From contig NC_051079.1 in NCBI RefSeq assembly GCF_004664715.2, positions 56,509,660-56,573,659 on the forward strand: a stretch of 64,000 nucleotides of DNA, in the 5' to 3' direction. Numbering within the stretch: the first letter of the stretch is position 1; the number at the start of each line of letters is the position of its first letter. Shown piece after piece: positions 1 to 11,373 of the stretch. Origin of the DNA: Peromyscus leucopus. Lineage: Eukaryota > Chordata > Mammalia > Rodentia > Cricetidae. A model generated the notes under the pieces. The model was given only the letters and a program-made list of their open reading frames with translations. It was not told the origin of the DNA and made no database searches. The position numbers and the translations under genes are program-made.

Positions 1-434
1 GTTGAAAAAAAAAGAAAAGAAAAAGAAAGAAAACAAACTAGTGATGATTTGCAAAACATTGTAGAGTATTGCCCAATCAGAAGAGAGTAAAGACCACTCA
101 GGAATCACCATGAGCTATGACAAACTCAAGGTTATTCCTCCTGGAAGATTCCACAAAGGGTAAAGACAAGCTCCCTCCTTTAACTAAACTAGCAATTGCA
201 AGCAGCCTTGGCAAAGTGGCACCATGGGTAGCCTTGGGTAGCTCTTCATTTCTCTTTGTAGGCTCCACAGCATGCCTTGATTGACAGCTGGAGCCCTTCT
301 TTGAGCAAGCTGGAAAAGGCAAGGCTGAAAGACCTATGCTGCAAACTGAATCTTACAGTTTTCTCCAAAGAAAGACCACGGTCTTGAACTTTGGGTTAAA
401 AACTGCAATAGTTATGTGTTAAAATTGCCAAATT
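1..434. other. Unassigned non-coding sequence
   Basis: An A-rich run opens the window at about 6-38, possibly the tail of a retroelement that lies outside. The rest is unique sequence. A 74-residue reverse-strand open frame at 98-322 resembles no family I know and is probably chance. Confidence 0.5.
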
Positions 435-580
435 AGCTGGGTGGTGGTGGTGCACACCTTTAATCCTCAGAGGCAGGTGGATCTCTGTGAGTTTGAGGCC
501 AGTCTGGTCTACAGAGTGAGTTCCAGGACAGCCAAGACTACACAGAAAAACCCTGTCTTAAAAAAATAAAAAATAAAACC
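435..580 (+). mobile_element. B1 SINE
   Basis: A 7SL-derived B1 SINE. It shows the B1 head (gctgggtggtggtggtgcac), the Pol III internal promoter region, 'ggccagtctggtctacagag', and the end 'accctgtctta' followed by an A-rich tail. A short piece after 'taatcc' is missing, so the copy is slightly deleted. Confidence 0.93.
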
Positions 581-1654
581 AAAACAACAACAAAACCTAC
601 CAAATAAAGGATTTTGCTTTGCATTATATAAAATACAAACCAGTTGAGTCAAGACTTGAAATAGCTGTCTTCTCCGATGGTGTGAGTAATTAAGAGATGA
701 GACTTAGCAGTGTGGAGCTGCTTTCAAAGATGAACTCAGAAGCAAGGAACAAGAAAAGCCACTTGTTTTCACCTACGATTTTAAGTCAGGACGCTGGACG
801 GGGTCACCAACGAATCTGAGGGAAGGTAGACGGAACACCTTCTCCTCAGAGTGTCCCAGAGCCACTCATTCAGGCTGGCAGGAATTTCAGTTTTAAATCA
901 GAAAGAGCAGCTTTCGTCTGTAATCAGGAAGTGAGCTCTCCAAGGTGTATTTTTATCTCAGCCTCATCTGAGCTGTGACAACTCACCTGGTTAGTTTCTG
1001 CCATTTGAGTGGAGAGAAGCATCAAAGTGACAGGCCATCACTCTCTCTGTTTCTCGTGAGCTATGATGGAGAGGAAAAACAAACCCGGGTTGGGGTGGGG
1101 GGGAGCGCAATTCAATGTGTTCTCACCACTGCTCTGCTCAGATCCTAGGAGCTAGGGTATTGTGTGCATGTCTGTACTCAGGATGCTCCTGAAGTTCCTG
1201 CCTCTTTTATCTACACAGACACTTAATTTGCCTTTTTTTTTTTCCTACCGCTTTTCTTCTCCTACTTCTATAAGGACTCTGAGTCCTACTATGCAATCCT
1301 CCAGCTATTGATGGGCTGTTTTTTCTTTCATAGGTCCATGTCCCCAGGACACATGATTTCACACATGAGAACCAAGTAGAACCCCGTGCCTCTTTAATTT
1401 ATGGGAAAAATGGATAATAACTATTTACTTATATGAACACAGATACAGAGGTTTAGAAATATGGATAATCACAGATGTTATAACTGTTAGAGGTCCTCTA
1501 ACCACACATTAGTTGCCTGTTTAATCAAGCCCCATACCATAATTTTCCAGATGAAGTATGTGTTTGCTGCTATTGCTAGTAGTATATAACTGTTTAGATT
1601 TATGATAATTGAACATGTATTATAGCTTTTGCCAACTTGCTCTTTGCTTTACGA
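581..1654. other. Unassigned non-coding sequence
   Basis: No repeat family or coding signal recognised. A G-rich run at about 1087-1106 and short T-runs near 1233 are the only low-complexity features. This looks like ordinary unique intergenic or intronic DNA. Confidence 0.5.
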
Positions 1655-1919
1655 GTGTGGTTTTTAATCTCACTTGTCAGCTTGATAGGTGGAGGTGTTT
1701 TCAGGAAGGACTAGCTAGGGAGGGAAGACTCCCATCCAGAGTGGGCACATCTCTGGGGTGCTGACCCATATAAAGAAGTCTAGAGAGAAGGAAGTGCTGC
1801 ATTTGCTTATTGATCTCTACTCCTGCCGGTGAGCCCATCTATTCTGTTGCTGCGGTTGCTGCTGCTGCTGCTGCTGCTGCTGATGGTGGTGGTGGTAGTG
1901 GTGGTGGTCGTCGTCGTGG

Positions 1920-1960
<41 letters not shown>

Positions 1961-2245
1961 TCATTTGCTAACACTGGAACTGAGCCTCTTCTGCCTTCCA
2001 ACCTGAACTAAAGACCAAAGACTTTCCAGGAATCCAGCAGTCTTTGGGTGCCATATCGAGACTGCGTGCTGAGACATCCAGTTTGAAGGACTGAGAAACC
2101 ACTGGGTTCTGCACTTTGTGGCACACAGACAGCCATTGTTAGACTAGTCGGTCCATATCATATAATCCAATCGATTCCTCAGCCTGCCCCACAAATACCC
2201 ATTCTATTATTTCAGTTATTCTAGGGAACTCTGCCTAATACATCT
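1655..2245 (+). mobile_element. MaLR-type LTR (MTE/ORR1-like), expanded by a microsatellite
   Basis: The left part ('cacttgtcagcttgatagg') and the right end ('ggaactctgcctaatacat') match the ends of rodent ERVL-MaLR LTRs as I remember them, as do interior blocks such as 'ccaggaatccagcag' and 'acagccattgttagac'. The trinucleotide array at 1849-1960 lies where related LTRs carry a short gctgctgctg run, so it probably grew from the LTR itself. No coding capacity. The exact subfamily is uncertain. Confidence 0.6.
1849..1960. repeat. Compound trinucleotide microsatellite (CTG/GTG/GTC/ATG)
   Basis: Successive blocks of CTG, GTG, GTC and ATG units run for about 110 bp without a break. The long single-residue runs in open frames here (Leu/Val/Met on one strand, Ile/Thr/Ser on the other) come from this array and are not proteins. 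Confidence 0.95.
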
Positions 2246-2334
2246 GCTATGCCTTTTCTGTGAGTTCTTCCTTCTTATAGTTTATCCTGAATTCATTGAG
2301 TTTCTTATCAGTGAAGTAAAAATGGTCAAATGAA

Positions 2335-2462
2335 GCCAAGCAATGGTGGCATACACCTTCAATTCCAGCACTTGGGAGGCAGAAGCAGGTGGATCTCTGG
2401 TCTACAGAGCTAATTTCAGGACACTCAGGACTGCACAAAGAAACCCTGTCTTGAAGAACAAG
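2335..2462 (+). mobile_element. B1 SINE (partial)
   Basis: B1 with 'ttccagcacttgggaggcag', 'gtctacagagctaatttcag' and 'aaaccctgtcttgaagaac'. The 'gagttcgaggccagcctg' block is missing, an internal deletion. The A-rich tail runs straight into the tetranucleotide array that follows, a common way for microsatellites to begin. Confidence 0.9.
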
Positions 2463-2470
2463 ATAGATAA

Positions 2471-2525
<55 letters not shown>

Positions 2526-2602
2526 CATACATACATACATACATAGATACATACATAGATACATACATAGATACATACATAGATACATACATAGATAGAT
2601 AT
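2463..2602. repeat. (GATA)n/(CATA)n tetranucleotide microsatellite
   Basis: GATA units (about 2463-2524) pass into CATA units interspersed with GATA. The array follows the tail of the preceding B1. Reverse-strand open frames with Tyr/Leu/Met/Cys runs here are an artefact of it. Confidence 0.95.
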
Positions 2603-3060
2603 AGAGATAATGCTGAGAAAAGATGCACTTTGTGCTGCTATAATTCAAACAGGCCTAGTTTTCTAAGTAGTGGACCTAACATATGAACTGGACCTTTTTC
2701 TTCCTGAATCAATACTTTGAGTTTTTGCTATTGAAATTTATGTTCATTTCCCTTCTTCTACTAGAATTTGGACTTGTTCCATGACAGCTCTAAGACCAAC
2801 ATACACACAGACCATCAATCTTAGCCCTCAGTTGTTCTGAAATCCTTATCAAGGTTAAGAGGAGTGTTTAGCAATAAGAAAGGTTTTGATTTTACAGCCC
2901 ACAATGGGAATGTCACATTTTTCTCTAAATTTGTTTCTAAACAATGGCTACAAATTGGCTAATAAAATAATGCTGTTAGTGAGTTATTTGCCTCAGAAAT
3001 GTGAAAACGTTATTATGACTGCCATATCTCACAATAGAGAAAGAAGCCCTTCCTAGAAAT
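2603..3060. other. Unassigned non-coding sequence
   Basis: AT-rich unique sequence; no repeat family or open frame worth naming. Confidence 0.5.
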
Positions 3061-3350
3061 GGCCAGTTAGGATATAGAAACAGGTGGGTCCCTGGGAGCA
3101 CATGGCCACTAGCCTGGGTTACATGAAAAGTTCCAATCTGTGAGAAACCCTATATCAGATAAAATGTGGAATGCATCTGAGGACAGACACTTGAGTTATC
3201 TCCTGACCTCTACATGGTGTCATGCACACACATATACACACTCTGACTTCAATATGCATGTCATGCATCATATCTCCTTTATACACACAAAGGAATACAC
3301 ACATATACACACATGCACTCATACACGCACACACACACACTTTACTATCT
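3061..3350 (+). mobile_element. B4/RSINE1-type SINE with CA-rich tail
   Basis: The blocks 'caggtgggtccctgggagca', 'gagaaaccctatatcag' and 'gaggacagacacttgagtt', followed by a degenerate (CA)n tail at about 3225-3345, fit an ID-B1 composite SINE (B4/RSINE1) on the plus strand. Diverged, so the subfamily is open. Overlapping open frames in the CA tail are artefacts. Confidence 0.6.
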
Positions 3351-6329
3351 ACTGCATGAAAGAGCTCAAGATACATCTTAGGTACTCTTTGTCTCTTAAA
3401 ACAATCTGAGAACTATTTAAAGGCTAGTATGGACATTCCTACCATTACTTTAACTGATTTCAATGAGATCTGAAAGTGACAGAGACAAATGCCTTAAATG
3501 AATCTGTAAATTCATTGATAATTTTCTAATCAATCCTACTTTCATTAAATTATTTTTTGAAAATTTAATTAAAAATTTAATTAATTCCATTTATGAATGG
3601 CAATAATGTCTTCTAATTACGTGATCACACCAAGAGGAGTCTGCTGCTCACAAGCCTGGTTAACGTGTCTACAGTCACCGTGAATACATTATCTTTCCTC
3701 TATAATATACATAACCCAGAACATTGCCCCTGTGATTAGTATATGCTTCATGTAGTACATTAGCAGACTGCAAAGCTCTGGTACTATGACAAGTGTATGT
3801 GTATATAAACTGTGCCAAGGGAAATCGGTGCCAAGCGTGTTGGCTTTCATGGTAGCATCTTCCCAGAAGGTAGCTAGGCAGTTAACATCTACAGCAAGGA
3901 AAACTTCAAAGATCGAAACATCATGGGTTGGAAGAAACTTAAAAGATGGGCTCCCTCCTGGCCTCCATTGATGGATGAAGGTTGAACCTGATTTGGAACT
4001 GCAGCCCCTCTGCAGTGCTAATCTTAATAACCCATTTGGATTCCAGCAGCCTGCCTGGCTCTGCACAGGGATGATTCTGGGGGGGAAGATAATCAAGCCT
4101 CTTGCACTTGGTCATCCCAAAGGCTGCCAGAGTCTTGGCAAGATTGCCACAGGTTGCCTGCACTTGGCAGTTCGCTTCCCCACAGACATCAGTGGGAACC
4201 AAAAGATTTCGTTTCACTTAAAAAGAAAAAGGAAAGGAAGACTACAGGTCGGGATGGGCTGTAGGTTTTATTCTGTTCACTCAAGGTGGCAGAGAACTGA
4301 AGAGGCCCTACAGATCCCCACTAGCAGCTATTTATTGTGTGGACTTCTGGGACAGTGCCACACACACAAGCTGACCAGTCTTTCATAGGGGCCTTGAGAA
4401 ACAGAGTGGCTGCTACTAGTGGACACCTTCTGCCCTGTGGACAACATTCTAGGTCTCCACAGAGAAGCTGGCCTTGCCTTTCCCCCACATCTACCCATCA
4501 CTATAGTGGTAAGCCTACCATTTCACAGTGGTTGGCTTATACCCAGACAGAAAATAGGCTAGGCCAGTGTTACTGCCCCAACAGTCTTTCATTACTGACA
4601 GGAATAGCTACCAATTATTCCTTGTTAATCACAGCACAGGACGATGTTATTGAATTTCATGATGTCCAGTGAGGTGGTTGGTACTGTATCATGCCTTGTC
4701 TAACGAAGGAAAAGAATGAGACTGTGGGAGCTTGAGATCTGTTCAAGATCCTTCTATCAGTCGATCCCCTTTAGAGCCCTAATTGAAAGTTGGGTGTCTG
4801 ATTCCTGAGGCACGCATTGAACCCTAAATGAAGCTTCATTGCTGTGGCGGGAGGTCGAGGATGGATGGAACGAGACTGCTACCACCTGCCCTCACACCTG
4901 GCGCAAGTGCTTGGAATTCCAAGACACCCCTCAAAGCACAGGCTTATGTCAACAAGAGTTTTCTAGCAGAGCTAAGGTTTATCTGCGAATCTGGCTGCCA
5001 GCATTCATCCTCTGATCTGCCTGCTCCATCCAACAACATAGACCCGACTTTCTTGCCAGCAGCCAGCGGAGCAGGGCAGCCAAGACTAACAAGTGTAGGC
5101 ACTGTGCAGGGTACAGGGCATATGAATAGCACTATTCTTTGCTGGCCAACACTGGCCCCATTGTTTCAGGCAATGAATAGAGCTGTGTGGAAAAAAAATT
5201 CACACACAAAGTAAAAGCTGCAAAATTTGTCTCTTTGTGATGGTTTCAGGACTGGGTGAAAAAGTCGTTCTTCACCTGGCGCTGTTTTACATATTCTTTC
5301 ACAAATAGCAAGCACTTTCTGGCAAGGAAAGAAGCTTTCACTCAAAACCAAAAAAGTTACAGGTCACAGTGCAGGTGGGAGAAGTCGGAGTCAACTGCAA
5401 GGCTTAGCATTCCCATTCATCACGACACTGGGAGATGAAATGATGCAGGTCATTCATCACAGCATTCGGAGATCAGGAAGATGGAGCTGAGCTGAGCTCT
5501 TTCTCTGCTCCTGTGGTTGTCTTCATCTATTTGGCGTAGGGTTTTTCTCTCCTGACCCAGATAACAGAGAGGAACTTAAACACCTCTGGTTAATTATAAT
5601 ATAGGATCAGATACTCTCTCAAAGCAAACCGTTGCCAGTGTCTAGCTGCCTTTGGTGGGGTTAGGCTTGGGGTGCCTTGCTGAGCCACTGTTTGAAAAAA
5701 AAAAAAGCACAATTAGGACGTCCCCCCTTTACACTGTGCCTGCTTTTGGATGAAGTCAGGCTCCACAAAACTACTGAAGGAGTTTAACTTCACTGTGTGG
5801 AAAACAAGTTCTTCCCTGATGAAAACGCTGCAACAAATAGACAGAATGAAGCCCGACTTCTCTACATGTCATCTTCTTGTTGTCCAGTCTCTTGTGAAAT
5901 GGCTTTGGAGGGTAGGTACCTTGTGGCATAAATAGTCCTAAGTAGAGTGCTGACTGGATTCTTATTTTGTTTATCTTGGTGCCATGCAGTTTGGGAACCT
6001 AGTTTTTTTTCCCTAGGGAGTATCTTTATTTTTGTATTTAAAAAGAGAAGATTCCAGAAGCAGTCAAAGACAACAAGAGCTTGCACCGCATTAGGTTCAA
6101 ACTGACTTAACCCTTGACCTACAGAGCAGCTCTGTGAGGTGACTCTATTTGCAAGGTTGTAATGAAAAAGGCTTTAAGACATCTGTCACCCAGCTGGACA
6201 TGCTACTTTTGTCTTTCTTCACCTAAAAGAGTCAAATAAAATTTTGTGTGGGGGTGTGTGTACTATATATTTGTACATGTAAATCTAGGTATGTGTACAC
6301 CTATGTGGGAAGGCCAGAGGTCCACACTG
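3351..6329. other. Unassigned, mostly unique DNA
   Basis: About 3 kb without a recognised repeat. Several open frames of 90-137 codons occur on both strands (for example 3975-4388 and 4828-5214 forward, 3689-4096 reverse), but they overlap each other, resemble no family I know and show no exon structure. An A-tract lies at 5695-5706. I see no coding evidence. Confidence 0.5.
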
Positions 6330-6358
6330 CTATCTTCCTCAGCCATTCTCCACCTTAT

Positions 6359-6419
<61 letters not shown>

Positions 6420-6548
6420 AGCACACCCATAGAACTCAGAGAACAACTTGTGGAAATAGGTTCTCTCCACCATGTGGATCCTGGGGGCTCGATCTCAGGT
6501 CCTTAGGGCTGGAGGTGTGCACCTTTACAGCTGAGCTATCTCACCTAC
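6330..6548 (-). mobile_element. B3/B2-type SINE, minus strand, with (TG)n
   Basis: Read on the minus strand, the right end gives a tRNA-derived head ('gagatagctcagctgtaaag') with a Pol III A-box-like motif. Next come the 'ccacatggtgga' and 'caagttgttctctgag' blocks typical of B3/B2 and a (CA)n tail, seen here as (TG)n at 6364-6417. Confidence 0.8.
6364..6417. repeat. (TG)n microsatellite
   Basis: About 27 uninterrupted TG units forming the tail of the minus-strand B3 element. Confidence 0.97.
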
Positions 6549-6806
6549 CATCTACCTTGTCTCTTGACACAAGGTCTCTTGATGAGTTTGACGCTTACAG
6601 ATTGGCTAGACTGGTCAGCTAGAGAGCTCTAGGCATCTTCCTGTCTCAGCTACCATTGCACTAATTTTACAGATGCCCATGGCCACATCCAGATTTTTGT
6701 TTGTTTGTTTGTTTGTTTGTTTGTTTTATGAACCTCTGGGTATCTGAACTCAGGTTCCATGTTTGCAAGACAGGCACATTACCAACTGAACATCTTCCCA
6801 GCCCAA
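6549..6806 (-). mobile_element. B4/RSINE1-type SINE, minus strand
   Basis: On the minus strand it starts with a tRNA/ID-like head ('gggctgggaagatgttcagt'). A linker follows, expanded as (AAAC)n (seen as TTTG units at about 6695-6725), then a diverged B1-like half ending 'gagaccttgtgtcaagag'. This is the ID-plus-B1 layout of B4 elements. It abuts the B3 on its left. Confidence 0.7.
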
Positions 6807-7300
6807 GAGTCTTTTATTTAAATGACAGGAAAGTCATCCTCTAGTTATGATACCTTATCAAGCATTCCAGCTTCTGTCAGTCTTGTGATCCCCATTAACT
6901 GATTTGGGCCACCTGGTCTACCTGTTAAGATTGGAGATAATGTCAGGGATCATTGGAGAATAGATGTGGATCTCTCAGCATACAGTCAGAAGTATAGGAG
7001 AGACTTCATGTCAGTATTTTCTTTGAAGACAATATCTTAGAGTTTTATTTCGAAGCCTTATAGGAATCATGGGCTGGAATTAAAAAAAAAAAAAGAAAAA
7101 AGAAAGATTAAACACAATGACAATAAGTCACTAAGATTTGGTTGGGGCAAGCAATGGTATTAGATAAAAAAAAAAAAAATTGTTACCAAGCACAACTTTT
7201 CACAAGGTGTATATTAAAAGCTGAAAGTGTAGGAAAATAAAAGTCAATTAACTCAATCAATAGTGATATTTGTTACCTTTTAAAGTAAACTATCACTTTT
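6807..7300. other. Unassigned non-coding sequence
   Basis: AT-rich unique sequence with two A-tracts (7081-7108 and 7166-7179). No family recognised. Confidence 0.5.
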
Positions 7301-7466
7301 GGTCTGGTGGTGGCGATGGCACACACCTATAATCCCAGCATTTGGGAGGCAGAGGCAGGCTGATATCTGTGAATTCAAGGTCAGCCTGGTCTACAGAGCA
7401 AGCTCTAGGATACTTGATACATGATGGTTACTCAGAGAAACTCTTTCTCAACTTCCTCAAAAAATT
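7301..7466 (+). mobile_element. B1 SINE
   Basis: B1 with 'ataatcccagcatttgggag', 'ggtcagcctggtctacagag' and 'agagaaactctttctcaa'. A small insertion ('tacttgatacatgatgg') replaces the usual 'caggacagcc' region. Confidence 0.9.
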
Positions 7467-8428
7467 ACCTTTAGAGGGAGATCAGAGTATGCCACTCCCC
7501 AAATATACAACGTTGGCATGAGGATTGTGTTGAGCTGCTCAATTAAATTGAGAATGATTGGACAGAGGAAGAAATGTCTGTCACCCTTCCAGTCATAAGG
7601 GGGGGAGGGGGCGTCTATTTTCTTTGAGAAAGATGCCTCACAGTTTTCTAGGAGGAAGCTACCGGAAAAGATTAGCTCATCTTCAACAACGAAGATGGTG
7701 CCTAACGTCAAGATGAATCTGCTCAAATGGGCCCCACTGAAGTAACCCTACTCTTTATTAGCTCATTGGGTTTTTCCTGGTGGTGTCCCTATAACTTATG
7801 GTCCCTTGAAGCCCCAAAGTCTTTAGCTTGTTAAAATGGCATCTAAGTTCCCAAATTAAACCTCTTCTTCAAGTTTCACTTCTTGGCTATGAACTTCCAT
7901 GCGCATATGTAATTATTAATAAAATCATGGATCCTTCCTCCTCTTAATTAGTCTTTCTTTCTTCTTTTTTTTTTTTTTTTTTTTTTTTTTTCAAGTTTCT
8001 CTTGTCTTTGTTTTTTCTTTACAGCTGACTCAAGATCACCTCTCTCTCACGTTACTCCAGAATCCAGAAGACACAAAATTTAAGAAGGAAGAAGAGTGTT
8101 TCCCTCTTCTGTACTTCCTTCTCCCTCTTGGCATCAGGCCGAGGAATGCCCATATTCTCATGGTGGCCAGAGTGAGATGGCTGGAGGAAGTCCTTCTCCT
8201 CCTGCCTGTGCCTTTCCTAACTGCTGGCCCCCTTCTTCCTGAAATTTTACCTCTACCCATCTCAGATATAATCTGACTCTTACTTTTGTCATTGAAGCAG
8301 CTTTTGTGGTACTAAGCATCCTTCAGGCACAGTACTCAGCAGGTGGAAATTCCTACACTGGCTTCCATTTTCGTGTCTCCCTAAGCACACATATACTCAT
8401 TCACCAGGCTGGGGATGCCTTACTTAAT
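7467..8428. other. Unassigned non-coding sequence with poly-T tract
   Basis: No family confidently recognised. A 27-base T-run at about 7965-7991 could be the tail of a minus-strand retroelement, but the flanking sequence does not identify it. Open frames here (for example 8036-8260 reverse) look random. Confidence 0.45.
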
Positions 8429-8500
8429 TCCTTCCTTCCTTCCTTCCTTCCTTCCTTCCTTCCTTCCTTCCTTCCTTCCTTCCTTCCTTCCTTCCTTTCT
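8429..8500. repeat. (TTCC)n microsatellite
   Basis: About 17 TTCC units followed by TTTC units. Confidence 0.97.
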
Positions 8501-8549
8501 TTCTTTTCTGTACAACATCAGTGATTCCAGACAATATAGAAAGGATGCA

Positions 8550-8605
8550 GTAGGCTGGAGGGATAGCTCAGCCGTTAAAGGCTAGGCTCACAACCAAAAA
8601 TATAA
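8550..8605 (+). mobile_element. Very short tRNA-type SINE with its own target duplication
   Basis: A SINE head 'ggctggagggatagctcagc' (tRNA-like A-box region) is followed by only about 30 bases ending 'caaccaaaaatata'. It is bracketed by direct repeats of gaaaggatgcag (about 8538-8549 and 8604-8615). The insert is therefore complete at about 55 bp, far shorter than B2 or B3, and lacks the B-box and body of those families. It may be a deleted B2 copy or a short dedicated family. Confidence 0.7.
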
Positions 8606-8646
8606 GAAAGGATGCAGATGACTGGGTTAAAAAACTAGAGCCAGGC

Positions 8647-8865
8647 AGCCTGGTGGTGGCGGTGGCGCAGGCGGCGCACGCCTTTAATCCCAGCACTCGG
8701 GAGGCAGAGGCAGGTGGATCTCTGTGAGTTTGAGGCCAGCCTGATCTACAGAGTGAGATCCAGGACAGGCTCCAAAGCTACACAGAGAAACCCTGTCTCG
8801 AAAAAAACAAACAAACAAACAAAAAACAACAACAAAAAACAAACAAACAAACAAACAAACAAAAC
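8647..8865 (+). mobile_element. B1 SINE, young, perfect target duplication
   Basis: Near-consensus cricetid-type B1 with 'tttaatcccagcactcggga', 'gacaggctccaaagctacac' and 'aaaccctgtctcg', then an (AAAC)n-rich tail. Its head is lengthened by extra GGTGGCGGTGGCGCAGGCGG units. It is flanked by identical 12-bp repeats ctagagccaggc at 8635-8646 and 8866-8877. Confidence 0.97.
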
Positions 8866-8986
8866 CTAGAGCCAGGCTTTGCATTATGCCTATGATGAAA
8901 GTGACTGCATTGCTTCATGAATGCTTTTCCAGTGTTGACATCGTGTTGACGTAGGTTGATTTCAAGATCCCCCCCTCCTTTCTCCT

Positions 8987-9050
8987 TTGTGTTGTGTGTG
9001 TGTGTGTGTGTGTGTGTGCGCGTGCGCGCGCGCGCGCGTGCGTGCATGTT
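8987..9050. repeat. (TG)n(CG)n alternating purine-pyrimidine tract
   Basis: About 15 TG units pass into CG-rich units (cgcgcgcgcgcg), an unbroken purine-pyrimidine alternation. Such tracts favour Z-DNA, and the CG part is unusual in a CpG-poor region. Confidence 0.95.
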
Positions 9051-9270
9051 CACATGTAGAAAGGCAAGCATGTGCTTCCCACAGCATGCATGTGGAGCTT
9101 AGAGGACAACCCCAGGGTCGGTCCTAAACTTCAACCTTGCTTAAGACACTTATTCCCCACTCAGATTCACCACCCTTAACTGCCAGGGTTTGCCACGCTC
9201 ATGGTACTGCATCTGGCTTCATATGCGTTCTAGATATCCAAAGTCTGGTCCTCATGATTGCAGTGTAAGT
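9051..9270 (-). mobile_element. Possible B4/RSINE1 remnant, minus strand
   Basis: 'ggagcttagaggacaacccc' next to a TG tract resembles the inverted tail end of B4-type SINEs. The remaining match is weak, so this is a tentative call. Confidence 0.35.
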
Positions 9271-9274
9271 ACAA

Positions 9275-9310
9275 CCCCCACACCCACACCCACACCCAAA
9301 CCCACACCCC
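9275..9310 (-). repeat. Six-run G-quadruplex motif (minus strand)
   Basis: The plus strand has six C-runs of three or more (9275-9279, 9283-9285, 9289-9291, 9295-9297, 9301-9303, 9307-9310), each separated by exactly three bases. The minus strand thus matches the G3-N3-G3 quadruplex pattern with spare runs. Confidence 0.9.
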
Positions 9311-10959
9311 ACACTCCACAGCTTGGCTTTTGATCTGAGCACAATCAGAAGCACACATTCTTCCCTGCTTCCTTAGTAACCTTAAACACTCAGTTAGGGA
9401 AAACTGATCCAAGTAAATGGTTTTTGGAGAGAATGAGAAAACTCTCTTATAGGCATCCCCACCTCCATTCCATTTCTTCCTGATTGTTATTTAACACCTA
9501 CAGTGACTTTCCCAGCATTTAACCTAACAATGCTTTTAAAGATTTAATATTACTCTACTTTTCCTCAAACGATATTTGCATAAGCCATAATTAAGTTTTT
9601 GGAGTCTTACAAAAAAAAAAAACCATTGAAAGGAAGAAAGCAGCGAAGCAAACATTATAAATTGGAAGAGCTAATCACATGAAAAACTACAATAGTTCCC
9701 AAAACGTAAAGTCAAAATTTACTCGTATTTCCTGAATGTTATGACTATTAATATTTTAAGATCTATTTATGCGAAGATACATCGTTGCTTTCTAATTTGC
9801 TCTTTTGTTCAAAGCGATTTTTTAACTACTAAAATCTTGTAACCTGATATCATAATCAAGCCAGTGAACTCTTAAACTGAAGGCGGGTTCCCTGTAAAAT
9901 GCCTCATTCTCAGAGGCAGGGAGATGGAAAAGATGTTTCTCCTAACATGGGTGGTATTAATTGTTTAGGGAGGCACAGTGTCCCTTGGATCTGGGAAACC
10001 AAAGTGAAATGTCTTTTAACATCAGGAGCCATTTGAAAAGATGGGCATCCATCATTGTTATTTTAACTCTACCAGAAATCTTCTCTCTTGTACTGTATAA
10101 TACATTCTATTGTGCTACCCTTGGGTATCTATCTTATTAAAGTCCTTGGAGATTTTACAAACTCTTAAAGACGGAAAATTGTGGATGTTAGGCTGCACCA
10201 GGCAGACACAGAGTGCTCACAATTCAGGTCACGTGAGGTCTGTAAGCAATGGCGAGACACCTACCATGCACCTTTCAGCAATGCTTTCTTCACTCAGTCC
10301 TCTGTGATTGGAATGGGTTTTCTTTTCTTTTTTGCTGGTCTTTCTGGTGTTTCTGGATGATTAAAACAGAGAGAGGGTAGGGCTGCATGAGCTCCAGAGA
10401 AATACAAATATGTAAATAACAAAGGAGAACTATAGAGGCTGAGGCAGGATCATTGCCCTCGGAAGTGATCTCATTAAAGTCCTACAGACAGGACATTTTC
10501 TCAGAACTTTGAAGCAAAAAAAAATAAGTGTTAATGGCTTCTTTTAGAAGGTAACAATAATTTTAAACATTTATACAACCTAGTGATAACATGACAGGAA
10601 CTTTAAATTAAGTCGTTACATGCTCCTAAACTAAGCATTGTGTGCCAAGCTCGGATGGGAAATGTCCTGTAGACATCTCTTTTCTTCCTTTTTTCTTTTA
10701 TCAACTTAACAAATGTTTGTTTTCAATTTGTGTTTGACAATGGACTTAATAAACTCTTTTACCTAGTTAGGATTTATGAAAAGTGTCCCTCATTCATGGG
10801 TTTGTCATTTGCATGATGGTAAGACAGGGCATTTTCATTCCTGCCTTTCAAACACCTCCATTCTAATTTTCATGGTAATAGTAAGTGCACTTGACAACAA
10901 TGGTCCATTGATCCTACCTGCCCTGGAGCAACTGGACAATTGTTAGCCATAGAAGCCAC
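9311..10959. other. Repeat-poor unique DNA
   Basis: No SINE, LINE or LTR recognised. AT-rich with many TAAT-type motifs. The only named open frame, 10110-10307 (65 codons), is not recognised. Confidence 0.5.
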
Positions 10960-11373
10960 AAAAACAGATAAGAGAATCAACCATTAGTGGAAAAGCGCTG
11001 TCTATAATGGTTTCAGTAATAATTAATATGCAAGCTAGCTAGCCCTGTCACACATCATTTCAGACTGGAATTGCATCTGTCAGTCCAAATCCTGACTCCA
11101 TTCGAGGCATCCAGCACTGAATCTAGTTAGACAGTTAAGTGAATTAAAACAAAAATCTACAGATGCATGATAAATGCACAGGATGCTATGTCACACATGA
11201 ACGACTCCTGTACAGGCCAAATGACAGATGTATTTCCGCGACTCCAGGCCAGGCTCCAGCACAAACCACTCTTCATTTATCAATAATTGGGCCTTAATTT
11301 CATTTGGCAGTGATGGAGCCTCATGCCCAGCTTCCTCTCCAATAGAGGAACACTAATTAGACTTTTTTTTAAA
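10960..11373. promoter_or_regulatory. Candidate conserved non-coding element
   Basis: Unique sequence dense in motifs common in vertebrate developmental enhancers: 'aataattaatatgcaag', 'aatgacagatg', 'tcaataattgggcc', 'catttggcag' and 'cactaattag'. It contains no repeats and ends at a G-rich tract. No conservation data are available to me, so the regulatory role is inference. Confidence 0.3.

Noticed and set aside
1807..2011. Open frames with Ile/Thr/Ser or Leu/Val/Met runs
   Set aside because: They only translate the trinucleotide microsatellite.
8306..8524. Forward frame with Pro-Ser-Phe-Leu repeats
   Set aside because: Translation of the (TTCC)n microsatellite.
9275..9310. Interstitial telomere repeat
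   Set aside because: The unit is CACACC-like, not the vertebrate CCCTAA.
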